Source: Cytophagales bacterium
Lineage (GTDB): Bacteria; Bacteroidota; Bacteroidia; Cytophagales; Spirosomataceae
Length of the DNA: 7,757 bases
NCBI GenBank assembly: GCA_013205605.1
Contig: JABMMK010000367.1
Span: 1-7,757, forward strand
Reading direction: 5' to 3'
The stretch's first letter is position 1; each line of letters starts with the position of its first letter. Below are positions 1-6,676 of this stretch, piece by piece. Below the pieces are notes generated by a model. It had not been told where the DNA came from. It saw only the letters and a list, made by a program, of their open reading frames with translations, and ran no database searches. The position numbers and the translations under genes were made by a program.

Positions 1-160
1 CGCACGTGTAGGCTGTTAAAAATTTTTGGACAATCCAAAATGTTTGTTTTGTAAATTAATTTAAAATTTAGCGTTTAAAATAAATCAGGACCGTTTTGAA
101 TGGAAGTATTCGAAAATTCTTTGGTATTGGTATCGAATAATTCATCCAATTGTAAATCGT

Positions 161-203
161 CAGTAAAATTTGGCCAATAGATGTTATTTCTTAGGGGGTA
201 TTT
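161..203 (+). repeat. Dispersed repeat, degenerate short copy A
   Basis: This stretch aligns with the left part of the repeat found again at 2999, 6677 and 7610. The core reads AAAATTTGGCCAATAGA instead of AAAATTGGACCGATAAA. It is followed by GTTATTTCTTAGGG (183-196), which is identical to the 14 bases at 7631-7644. The right-hand blocks of the long copies are absent. It lies about 100 bases upstream of the permease start. Confidence 0.6.
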
Positions 204-266
204 TATTTAAAATGAATTATTACTAAATTAGGAAGAACGTGAAACACTTCTTAAACAAAAGTTCAA

Positions 267-282
267 TTTAGTTTGACGACGT
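267..282 (+). promoter_or_regulatory. Candidate operator upstream of the permease gene (TTTGACGACG motif)
   Basis: TTTAGTTTGACGACGT ends 19 bases before the permease ATG. The same 16 bases, with one mismatch, occur in the other orientation at 5505-5520 in front of the hydroxyproline epimerase. Each copy therefore reads toward its own gene. The element could be an activator or repressor site, or the TTTG could serve as a -33 box. I do not know a regulator with this site, so the role is inferred from position and repetition alone. Confidence 0.45.
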
Positions 283-301
283 TTATTAAAATGTAATTAA
301 A

Positions 302-1189
302 ATGGTCAATATCATATGGTTAGTATTGGTTTTATTTGCCTTATTATATATATATGTTTTTGCTGTTGATATCATTAAAAACAGAAACAATCTTGAAAAT
401 GTAAGTTGGGTTAAAACGGGACTTATTGGTTTTGTGGTAAACTTTTTTGACGTATTGGGTATTGGTGCATTTGCGCCACAAACAGCTCTTTTGAAGTTTA
501 CAAAACAAACCTCTGATAAATTAATTCCAGGTACTATGAATGTGGCAAACACATTGCCGGTTTTAATTCAGGCGCTCATTTTTATTCAAGTTGTTGAAGT
601 GGAGCCCCTTACTTTAGTAGTTATGTTTTTAACCGCAATGATTGGCGCAATTTTAGGAGCTGATATTGTTGGAAAACTTTCCGAGAAAAATATAAGGTTA
701 ACCATCAGTATTGCATTATTAATTACAGCAGGTTTCATGTTCGCCAACAAAATGCACTGGATACATGGCGAAGGGGTGGCGATTGGAATTCATGGATGGA
801 AATTAGTTATAGCAGGAGTTGTTAATTTTATTTTGGGAGCCATGATGACTGCTGGCGTTGGTTTATATGCACCTTGTATGGCGTTAGTTTATATGTTGGG
901 ATTATCACCTCAGGTGGCGTTTCCTATCATGATGGGATCATGTGCGTTTTTAATGCCACCAGCTTCCTATAAATTTATAAAATCAGGAGCATATAATAAA
1001 AAGGCGGCATTAGGGATGGCTATTCCTAGTATTTTTGCTGTGTTGATTGCTGCATTCATAATTAAATCTTTACCATTGGATACCTTAAGGTGGTTGGTGC
1101 TTATTATCATCTTATACACTTCAATAACCATGTTTTTGAGTGCGATAAAATTAAATAAAAGGCTAAATATTATTTGTAAATTTTATTAA
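302..1189 (+). CDS. TSUP-family (TauE/SafE-type) membrane permease
   Basis: This is a polytopic inner-membrane protein of 295 residues, close to the usual size of the TSUP (sulfite exporter TauE/SafE) family, with roughly eight to nine hydrophobic segments. Two halves repeat the family signature: GIGAFAPQTAL near residues 53-63 and GVGLYAPCMAL near 185-195. Each follows a similar run (GFVVNFFDVL, GVVNFILGAM), the expected internal duplication. The start at 302 is the only ATG before the first family motif; a hydrophobic segment (about 3-22) and a basic loop (KNRNN) precede it. TSUP proteins move small anions such as sulfite, sulfonates or organic acids, but the substrate cannot be read from sequence. 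It is probably co-transcribed with the serine dehydratase 11 bases downstream, so amino-acid-related transport is a reasonable guess only. The family call is firm and the substrate is unknown. Confidence 0.87.
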   Translation: MVNIIWLVLVLFALLYIYVFAVDIIKNRNNLENVSWVKTGLIGFVVNFFDVLGIGAFAPQTALLKFTKQTSDKLIPGTMNVANTLPVLIQALIFIQVVEVEPLTLVVMFLTAMIGAILGADIVGKLSEKNIRLTISIALLITAGFMFANKMHWIHGEGVAIGIHGWKLVIAGVVNFILGAMMTAGVGLYAPCMALVYMLGLSPQVAFPIMMGSCAFLMPPASYKFIKSGAYNKKAALGMAIPSIFAVLIAAFIIKSLPLDTLRWLVLIIILYTSITMFLSAIKLNKRLNIICKFY

Positions 1190-1200
1190 AGCAAAAAGAT

Positions 1201-2778
1201 ATGTCAACTTATCCAAGTATTTTTAATGATGTTATTGGTCCAGTGATGCGAGGTCCCTCAAGTTCGCATTGTGCCGCCTCACTTCGTATAGCAAGAATTT
1301 GTCGTGATTTGATGGATGAGCAAATCAAAGATATTTTAATCACGTTTGATCCAAAGGGTTCATTAGCGACTACACATAAAAGTCAAGGATCAGATATGGG
1401 TTTATTTGGTGGATTTTTAGGTTGGGAAGCATATGATGAACGTTTGCAAGATTCCGAAAAACACTTAGCCGCCTCAGGAATTAATTATTCAATTAAAATT
1501 GATCATTTAGCTGAAAAGCACCCCAATACTTATCAAATATCATTGACTAATGGTAAGGAAACCAGAGAATTAGTTGCCATTTCAACCGGAGGTGGTATGA
1601 TTGAGGTTATTAATATTGATGGAAATAAAGTTTCAATAGCGGGCGATTATTTTGAAACGTTAATTTATTGCACAGAGGCTACAAGTATCATTAATTATCT
1701 AGAGGTAACGGTAGTATTTGATGAAATCAATTTTCATCATGGTGATCATTCTTTCATTGAAATTAAATCGCAAAACAGAATACCTGAAAATATTTGTAAT
1801 GAAATAAAGCAAATGCCTACGGTAACTTTTATTAAAGCGATTAATCCCGTGCTTCCAATAATGGCACGAAAAAATATAAAGGTTCCATTTATTTCTTGTC
1901 ATGAAATGATGGAATACAATAAAGGCAAAAATAAAGCACTTTGGGAGTTAGCCGTTGATTATGAGAGCATCCGAGGCAATATTAGCCCTGCATCCGTAAT
2001 GGAAAAGATGAAAGAGATTATTCAAATTATGCGTAATGCAATTGATACAGGATTAAAAGGAACTAAATATAAGGATCGCATTTTAGGAAGTCAATCTCCT
2101 CATTATAAAGAATCATTTGAAGCGAATCAATTAATTGGCGGCGACGTTATTAATAAAACTATTATGTATGTTTCTGCCATTATGGAGGTTAAAAGTTCAA
2201 TGGGTGTTATTGTTGCTGCTCCAACTGCAGGTTCCTGTGGCGGATTGCCAGGCGTAGTATTTGGTACTGCAGATTGTATTAATAATAATGAAGACGCAAT
2301 TATAAAAGCAATGTTATCCGCTGGTTTAATTGGTGTTTTTATAGCAGCGCATGCAACTTTTGCAGCCGAGGTGGGAGGCTGTATGGCGGAAACGGGTTCA
2401 GGTGGTGGGATGGCAGCCGCTGCGCTCGTTGAAATGAATGGCGGAAGTTTGGAGCAATCAATTGCAGCAGCTTCACTCGCACTTCAAAATTCATTAGGTA
2501 TCATTTGTGATCCCATTGGTAATAGGGTAGAAGCACCTTGTCTTGGTCGCAATGTTATGGCGGCAACTAACGCTATTTCTTGTGCAAATATGGCATTATC
2601 AAATTATGAGCATCTAATACCACTTGATGAAGTTATTGAAACTATGAAGGCAGTGGGTGATCAAATTCATCACACATTACGTTGCACGAATCTAGGTGGG
2701 CTATCTATAACAAATGCTGCCAAAAAAATAGAAGCTTTACTAGAAGAAAATCCACCCGTTTTTTATAAAAGCTGTTAA
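1201..2778 (+). CDS. sdaA: L-serine dehydratase (L-serine ammonia-lyase), single-chain iron-sulfur type
   Basis: This cytosolic enzyme converts L-serine to pyruvate and ammonia using a [4Fe-4S] cluster. The N-terminal beta domain carries GPSSSHCAASLRIAR (18-32) and GSDMG (63-67). The C-terminal alpha domain, from about residue 255, contains APTAGSCGGLPG (340-351), VGGCMAETGSGGGMAAAA (391-408) and CDPIGNRVEAPC (436-447). Cys394, Cys436 and Cys447 are spaced +42 and +11. As I recall, the cluster ligands of the structurally known Legionella enzyme have the same spacing, so these are the likely ligands. At 525 residues it is longer than the roughly 455-residue E. coli SdaA. The extra length lies between the domains and at the C-terminus, after the conserved LGGLSITNAAKKIE region. 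The last residue is a cysteine (Cys525). The start at 1201 lies 11 bases after the permease stop, suggesting one operon. There is no PLP motif, so this is not the PLP-dependent threonine/serine dehydratase. Confidence 0.93.
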   Translation: MSTYPSIFNDVIGPVMRGPSSSHCAASLRIARICRDLMDEQIKDILITFDPKGSLATTHKSQGSDMGLFGGFLGWEAYDERLQDSEKHLAASGINYSIKIDHLAEKHPNTYQISLTNGKETRELVAISTGGGMIEVINIDGNKVSIAGDYFETLIYCTEATSIINYLEVTVVFDEINFHHGDHSFIEIKSQNRIPENICNEIKQMPTVTFIKAINPVLPIMARKNIKVPFISCHEMMEYNKGKNKALWELAVDYESIRGNISPASVMEKMKEIIQIMRNAIDTGLKGTKYKDRILGSQSPHYKESFEANQLIGGDVINKTIMYVSAIMEVKSSMGVIVAAPTAGSCGGLPGVVFGTADCINNNEDAIIKAMLSAGLIGVFIAAHATFAAEVGGCMAETGSGGGMAAAALVEMNGGSLEQSIAAASLALQNSLGIICDPIGNRVEAPCLGRNVMAATNAISCANMALSNYEHLIPLDEVIETMKAVGDQIHHTLRCTNLGGLSITNAAKKIEALLEENPPVFYKSC

Positions 2779-2794
2779 ATAAATAGAGTTAACG

Positions 2795-2814
2795 TAAGAA
2801 AATCATATTTCTTA
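2795..2814 (+). terminator. Weak AT-rich hairpin after the serine dehydratase
   Basis: TAAGAAA (2795-2801) and TTTCTTA (2808-2814) form a perfect 7-bp stem around a 6-base loop, 17 bases after the stop codon. The stem has only one G-C pair and is followed by TTGTCAAAAT rather than a clean T-run. It may mark the transcript end, but it is weak. No better hairpin was seen before the convergent gene. Confidence 0.3.
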
Positions 2815-2870
2815 TTGTCAAAATATTAAGAAAATATGAAAATTAACAAAATAGGTACTTTGCAAAAAAA

Positions 2871-2999
2871 ATAAAACGTATTTCATTCATTCTTTGCATG
2901 TTAATCATAGGAAATACTATTTTTCCACAACCCGTTGATCGTTTTGTAAAGGTGATTCTTGCCGCGGATCATGGGAATTGTTTATATTGTACATCTTGA
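2871..2999 (+). pseudogene. Truncated remnant of a secreted-protein gene
   Basis: Reading from 2871, the frame gives (I)KRISFILCMLIIGNTIFPQ, then PVDRFVKVILAADHGNCLYC and TS before the TGA at 2997-2999. The beginning looks like a Sec signal peptide: a Lys-Arg pair, a hydrophobic core and a polar end near Gln. The first codon is ATA, one base from ATG and preceded by an A-run, so the start was probably lost by a point mutation. The only in-frame ATG (2898) lies inside the hydrophobic core. The frame ends where the dispersed repeat begins (2999), so the rest of the gene was probably lost there. The post-signal stretch resembles the beta-strand start of secreted carbohydrate esterases or hydrolases, but this is a faint likeness and I assign no function. 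Confidence 0.45.
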
Positions 3000-3040
3000 G
3001 CAAAATTGGACCGATAGAGTTTATCTCTTAGGGACAGTTT
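2999..3040 (+). repeat. Dispersed repeat, short copy B
   Basis: It begins AGCAAAATTGGACCGATA (2999-3016), identical over 18 bases to 6677-6694, and continues with TTTATCTCTTAGGGA, close to TTATTTCTTAGGGA in the last copy. The similarity ends at about 3040, three bases before the stop codon of the convergent dehydrogenase gene. The right-hand blocks of the long copies are missing. It sits at the junction with the truncated secreted-protein remnant. Confidence 0.8.
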
Positions 3041-3042
3041 CA

Positions 3043-4296
3043 TTAGGTATTGAATCTTTCAGGATGATAAAAACGAATGTCAATACTTGTAGGTTTTTCT
3101 TCAATGATTTCAGCTACTAATTTTCCAGTACCTGCACCCAAACTTAATCCGATCATTGAATGACCTGTTGCGATGACCAAGTTATTTATTTTTTTCGAAC
3201 GGCCTAAATAGGGTAAGCCATCCGCAGAACAAGGTCGGTATCCATACCATACTTTATCCCAACTAGGTGTGGGAATATCAAATTCAGGAAAAAATTGTTT
3301 CACTGCTTTTAAAACGCCTACCACTCTATTCATTTGCGGCGCGGCCTTCGTTGTTGTAATTTCCATGGTTCCACCAAAACGCATTTTATTTCCATCCATG
3401 GGTGTAAGTGCGACACGCCCTTCCATTAAAACCGATGGATAATCTGTTTGAAATGGAGAATCTTCCAATGTGACGGAGTACCCACGTCCTGGCATCAATG
3501 GCATTTTAATTCCTAATTTTTGAACCAACTCCCTACTCCATGAACCGGTGGCTAAAACCACAATATCCGCTACATATTTATTTTTATCGGTGATTACCGA
3601 TTGAATTTTTCCATTGGTTAATTCAAAATCAACCACTTCCTCATTTAAACAAAATTGCACCCCCTTTGATTTTAAATCTTCAATTAATTGTTTCATTAAT
3701 TTATTTGGATACAAATGCGCATCACATTTAAAATAGATCGCACCCAATGCATTTATTTTATGACGGGGCTCTAAAGCAAACAATTCATCCTGCGTTAACA
3801 ACTGAGTATCCGTTAATCCTATTTCATGTGCGCGCTTTACTGTATGATATGCATCTTCAGCCACTTTTTCAGTTTGAAATATCTCTAATAAGCCTTTATG
3901 TTCATAGGCAAAATTGAATTGAGGAAGTTTGGCCCATTCCTCATAACAATGTTGGCTAAACATGGCATAATCTTTTAAAGGAATGGCAGCCTTATCTACA
4001 TTTTCAGCGGTGGCCATTTGCATAAACTTTAAACCCCATTGCATTAAACTCAAACTTAATCTAGGTTTAACATAAAAGGGGCTTTGTGGATTTAACATCC
4101 ACTTTAATCCTTGTTTTACAATGCCGGGCGTTGCTAATGGAATAAAATGACTAGGACATACATATCCAGCATTGCCATAAGAGCAATTATTTAAAATATC
4201 ATTTTGATCAATGACTGTAACTTGATGTCCCGCTTCTTGTAAATAATAAGCGCTACTTAATCCAATCACACCCCCGCCTAGTACAACTACCTTCAT
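3043..4296 (-). CDS. DadA-family FAD-dependent D-amino acid dehydrogenase, probably cis-4-hydroxy-D-proline dehydrogenase
   Basis: This is a DAO-fold flavoprotein of 417 residues, the normal size for DadA-type dehydrogenases. The Rossmann motif VVVLGGGVIGLSSAYYLQ opens the protein and ends in an acidic residue at 30 (VTVID) for the ribose of FAD. SYGNAGYVCP (39-48) matches the NAG motif of DadA proteins. The C-terminal FAD/substrate region has YRPCSADGLPYLG (from about 353) and GHSMIGLSLGAGTGK (from about 378). Starting at 4296 puts the first beta strand right at the N-terminus, as expected. The epimerase stop lies 85 bases upstream on the same strand. That context suggests it oxidises cis-4-hydroxy-D-proline to pyrroline-4-hydroxy-2-carboxylate, passing electrons to the respiratory chain. 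The family is clear. The substrate is inferred from neighbours, and a general D-amino acid or D-proline dehydrogenase remains possible. Confidence 0.87.
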   Translation of the reverse strand: MKVVVLGGGVIGLSSAYYLQEAGHQVTVIDQNDILNNCSYGNAGYVCPSHFIPLATPGIVKQGLKWMLNPQSPFYVKPRLSLSLMQWGLKFMQMATAENVDKAAIPLKDYAMFSQHCYEEWAKLPQFNFAYEHKGLLEIFQTEKVAEDAYHTVKRAHEIGLTDTQLLTQDELFALEPRHKINALGAIYFKCDAHLYPNKLMKQLIEDLKSKGVQFCLNEEVVDFELTNGKIQSVITDKNKYVADIVVLATGSWSRELVQKLGIKMPLMPGRGYSVTLEDSPFQTDYPSVLMEGRVALTPMDGNKMRFGGTMEITTTKAAPQMNRVVGVLKAVKQFFPEFDIPTPSWDKVWYGYRPCSADGLPYLGRSKKINNLVIATGHSMIGLSLGAGTGKLVAEIIEEKPTSIDIRFYHPERFNT

Positions 4297-4381
4297 ATAA
4301 TAGATTAAAGCTCGAATTTCGTTAAAATTGCGTTCATTTCCCCAATAAATTAAGTGGAATTATTTACAAGATAAAAAAGGC

Positions 4382-5434
4382 TTAAAGCACTTGAAAACCG
4401 CCTGCATAAGGATCATCAGCGGGATCAATGGATATGGTATTAAATCCTATTATCTTAGCCCAACCCTGAATAGAGGGTATAATTGCCTCCTTGCCGCCAA
4501 TTTCAGTCATGGCTTCCACCTTTCCAGTAAATACTGACCCTATAATACTTTCATGCAAAAAGGCCTCTCCTTGCTTTAATTTACCCTTCGAATACCAATG
4601 GGCTAATCTTGCTGATGTACCTGTTCCGCAGGGCGAGCGATCAATGGCTTTATCACCATAAAAAACCGCGTTTCTTGCCGTATTTTTTTCATCCAATACT
4701 TTTCCAGTCCACAAAATATGAGAACATGAATTAATGGTGGGATCCAATGGATGTTCAAATGTATGCGCAGCGTTAATGCGTTTACGCAATTCTCCACTCC
4801 AAGCAATTAATTGCCCAGCAGTATAATTTTCAATCCCTTTAAAATTTTCTTGCACTTCAACAATGGCATAATAATTACCACCATAACAAACATCAATATT
4901 TAATTCCCCTAAATCAGGGCATTGTATTTTTAAATTTTCGGCAGCTGAAAAGGAAGGCACATTGGTCAATTTCACTGAACTTACTTTTTTGCCTTCCATG
5001 GTATAATCAATTAGCACCAATCCGGCTGGTGCTTCCATCCTAATTTTTCCAGGCACTTTAGGTTGTATCAAACCAGCTTCAATAGCAACCGTAATGGTAC
5101 CAATCGTGCCATGTCCACACATCGGTAAGCAACCACTAGTTTCAATAAATAAAACAGCAACATCATTTGCTGGATCATGAGGTGGATATAAAATACTACC
5201 ACTCATCATGTCATGTCCTCTTGGTTCAAACATTAATCCTTTTCTGATCCAATCATATTCCTTTAAAAAATGTTGGCGCTTTTCGCTCATTGTATTCCCC
5301 TCCAATGCTGGACCTCCACTTACTACTACACGAACAGGATTACCACAAGTATGCGCATCAATACATTTAAATATGGAACCCGTTAATTGGTCATGACCGA
5401 AATTTTCTGAACTGATTGGTTTTACTGCTGCCAT
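4382..5434 (-). CDS. 4-hydroxyproline 2-epimerase (proline racemase superfamily)
   Basis: It interconverts trans-4-hydroxy-L-proline and cis-4-hydroxy-D-proline in the cytosol without a cofactor, the first step of bacterial hydroxyproline breakdown (LhpA in Pseudomonas). At 350 residues it is slightly longer than typical. Both catalytic cysteines of the two-base mechanism are visible: Cys106 in MCGHGTIG and Cys269 in SPCGTGTSA. That favours an epimerase over the related trans-3-hydroxyproline dehydratase, in which one cysteine is replaced. DAHTCGNPVRVV (26-37), PRGHDMMSGS (71-80) and LDPTINSCSHI (230-240) are further family signatures. The N-terminus is about 20 residues longer than usual before FKCIDAHTCGNP, but there is no other ATG until residue 49, so 5434 is the best start. 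Genes for the next two steps flank it. The 207-base leader holds two copies of the TTTGACGAC motif. Proline racemase is less likely given the neighbours. Confidence 0.92.
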   Translation of the reverse strand: MAAVKPISSENFGHDQLTGSIFKCIDAHTCGNPVRVVVSGGPALEGNTMSEKRQHFLKEYDWIRKGLMFEPRGHDMMSGSILYPPHDPANDVAVLFIETSGCLPMCGHGTIGTITVAIEAGLIQPKVPGKIRMEAPAGLVLIDYTMEGKKVSSVKLTNVPSFSAAENLKIQCPDLGELNIDVCYGGNYYAIVEVQENFKGIENYTAGQLIAWSGELRKRINAAHTFEHPLDPTINSCSHILWTGKVLDEKNTARNAVFYGDKAIDRSPCGTGTSARLAHWYSKGKLKQGEAFLHESIIGSVFTGKVEAMTEIGGKEAIIPSIQGWAKIIGFNTISIDPADDPYAGGFQVL

Positions 5435-5487
5435 AAAATTTATTTATCCAAGGGTATTTAATGTTTGAATACTCGAACTCCTATTTA

Positions 5488-5515
5488 GAAAATTATATGC
5501 TTGTACGTCGTCAAA
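5488..5515 (-). promoter_or_regulatory. Possible Bacteroidota-type promoter of the epimerase gene
   Basis: On the minus strand TTTG (5515-5512) is followed after 16 bases by TAATTTTC (5495-5488), seven of eight positions matching the TAnnTTTG -7 consensus. The -33-like TTTG overlaps candidate operator site 1. The spacing is one base short of the usual range, so this is tentative. Confidence 0.3.
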
Positions 5516-5520
5516 CTATA
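5505..5520 (-). promoter_or_regulatory. Candidate operator, epimerase site 1 (TTTGACGACG motif)
   Basis: Read on the minus strand this is TATAGTTTGACGACGT. It matches 15 of 16 bases of the element at 267-282 in front of the permease. It lies 71 bases upstream of the epimerase ATG and 48 bases from site 2. A shared regulator of both transcription units is the simplest reading, but it is inferred. Confidence 0.5.
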
Positions 5521-5544
5521 GTGGTATTCCCTCAAGGAGTGTTT
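5519..5544 (+). repeat. Possible relic of the dispersed repeat
   Basis: This 26-base stretch aligns without gaps to the block around 7625-7650, matching about 18 positions including GGAGTGTTT. The diagnostic AAAATTGGACCGATA core is missing. It lies between the two candidate operators. It could equally be chance similarity in AT-rich sequence. Confidence 0.22.
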
Positions 5545-5549
5545 TGTAA

Positions 5550-5565
5550 TATTTGTCGTCAAATA
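5550..5565 (-). promoter_or_regulatory. Candidate operator, epimerase site 2, nearly palindromic
   Basis: TATTTGTCGTCAAATA is symmetrical at 14 of 16 positions (TATTTG-wCGw-CAAATA), the form expected for a dimeric regulator. Its minus-strand half TTTGACGAC matches site 1 and the permease element. It lies 116 bases upstream of the epimerase start. Confidence 0.45.
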
Positions 5566-5586
5566 ATTAAATTCAGAAAATTAGAA

Positions 5587-5624
5587 ATGGCTATACCCAA
5601 TTAAAAAATAAAGGGGATAGCCAT
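5587..5624 (-). terminator. Hairpin terminator after the DapA-family gene
   Basis: ATGGCTATACCC (5587-5598) pairs with GGGGATAGCCAT (5613-5624) with one mismatch around a 14-base A/T loop, starting 18 bases past the stop codon of the minus-strand gene. Read on the minus strand, the hairpin is followed by TTTCTAATTTTC, an imperfect T-run. It would separate the DapA-family gene from the epimerase/dehydrogenase pair, or let only part of the transcription through. Confidence 0.6.
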
Positions 5625-5641
5625 ATAAAACAGTTAATTAA

Positions 5642-6556
5642 TTATAAACTTAAGTACTCAGGGAGTGTGGGTCTATTTTTCAAGCCCGTATCAATAATTG
5701 ACTCGATTCTTTTACGCTCCTCACCTTCTAATACTAGTCTTGGACGACGCACAGTTTCAGAACCAATGCCCGTTTTAGATTCTGCAAATTTGATATACTG
5801 AACTAATTTAGCATGAATATCTAATTCCAACAATGGCATAAACCATCTGTATATATGTATAGCTTCTTGAATTTTACCCGCTTTTGCTAATTTAAATATC
5901 GCAACTGTTTCTGCAGGAAATGCACATACCAGACCAGCAACCCAACCATCAGCGCCTAATAAAATTTCTTCCAATGCTAATGTATCCACTCCACATAAAA
6001 TACTAAAGCGATCTCCAAATGCATTGCGTAATCTTGTTACATTAGTTACATCACGTGTTGACTCCTTAATAGCTTGTATCGTAGGCACTGATGCCAGTTC
6101 TGCAAACATTTCAATGGTTACATCAATTTTATAATCTACTGGATTATTGTAAATCATGATTGGCAAGTCAGTGCTTGCAGCAATATCTTTAAAATACTGC
6201 ACCGTTTCACGATGATCTGATTTGTAACGCATTGGAGGCAATAACATCAATCCTTGCGCACCCCATAATTTTGCATTTTTCGCTAATGCAACGGCTACAC
6301 TCGTACTTCCTTCTGCTATATTAATGACTACGGGTACTTTGCCATTCACAAATGCCAAAGTTTCCTTAACTAAAATTTCTTTTTCTTCATTATTTAAAAC
6401 GCTAGCTTCCCCTAAAGTGCCGCCTAATATGATACCATTTACTCCAGCATCTAACTGGGCCCGCAAATTTTTCTTGAATAAATCAAGATCCAATTGATCA
6501 TCAGATGTAAACTTTGTGGTTACCGCGGGAAATACCCCTTTCCATGCAATTGCCAT
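5642..6556 (-). CDS. DapA/DHDPS-family lyase, probable pyrroline-4-hydroxy-2-carboxylate deaminase
   Basis: This is a class I aldolase-type TIM barrel of 304 residues, the normal length for the dihydrodipicolinate synthase / N-acetylneuraminate lyase family. The Schiff-base lysine is Lys164 (QAIKEST), with Tyr136 of IMIYNNP as proton relay. The substrate-carboxylate loop GGTLGE (45-50) stands where DapA has GTTGE. The start at 6556 is the only sensible one, since MAIAWKGVFPAVTTKF is the usual family opening. Beside the epimerase and D-amino acid dehydrogenase it most likely deaminates and dehydrates pyrroline-4-hydroxy-2-carboxylate to 2-oxoglutarate semialdehyde (the LhpC step). True lysine-pathway DapA is less likely because of this context and the altered carboxylate loop. 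The family is certain and the reaction is inferred. A hairpin follows the stop, and the next gene starts 207 bases further on. Confidence 0.87.
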   Translation of the reverse strand: MAIAWKGVFPAVTTKFTSDDQLDLDLFKKNLRAQLDAGVNGIILGGTLGEASVLNNEEKEILVKETLAFVNGKVPVVINIAEGSTSVAVALAKNAKLWGAQGLMLLPPMRYKSDHRETVQYFKDIAASTDLPIMIYNNPVDYKIDVTIEMFAELASVPTIQAIKESTRDVTNVTRLRNAFGDRFSILCGVDTLALEEILLGADGWVAGLVCAFPAETVAIFKLAKAGKIQEAIHIYRWFMPLLELDIHAKLVQYIKFAESKTGIGSETVRRPRLVLEGEERKRIESIIDTGLKNRPTLPEYLSL

Positions 6557-6676
6557 AGTATTAAAATTTATTTAATTTATTAACTAAATTCTAATGTACA
6601 AAAAAACTACTGAATTAACCTACCAAACCCCGTTGTAAATCATAATCAGATGCCTGGCTTATCTTTATAAATTGTC

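Larger units (their letters stand above)
1..301. other. Gene-free upstream region
   Basis: I see no convincing gene in this stretch. It is very AT-rich. It contains a short hairpin TTTTGGA-CAA-TCCAAAA at 24-40, which could be the weak end of a transcript arriving from the left. It also has an inverted pair TATTCGA (107-113) / TCGAATA (133-139) with TTGGTA repeated in tandem (121-132) between the arms. A degenerate copy of the dispersed repeat and a candidate operator follow, and are listed separately. The sequence just before the permease start is A/T-rich without a Shine-Dalgarno motif. Confidence 0.6.

Noticed and set aside
24..40. TTTTGGA-CAA-TCCAAAA hairpin as a definite terminator
   Set aside because: The stem is short, the loop has only three bases, the following T-run is interrupted, and no gene is visible on its left to terminate.
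286..552. Antisense open frame over the start of the permease gene
   Set aside because: It overlaps the well-supported permease on the other strand and has no family motif. Treated as a shadow.
4382..5434. trans-3-hydroxy-L-proline dehydratase
   Set aside because: That relative has one catalytic cysteine replaced. Both Cys106 and Cys269 are present here.
5642..6556. Lysine-pathway dihydrodipicolinate synthase (dapA) or sialate lyase (nanA)
   Set aside because: Same fold, but the carboxylate loop is GGTLGE and the gene lies beside a hydroxyproline epimerase and D-amino acid dehydrogenase. No lysine or sialic acid genes are nearby.
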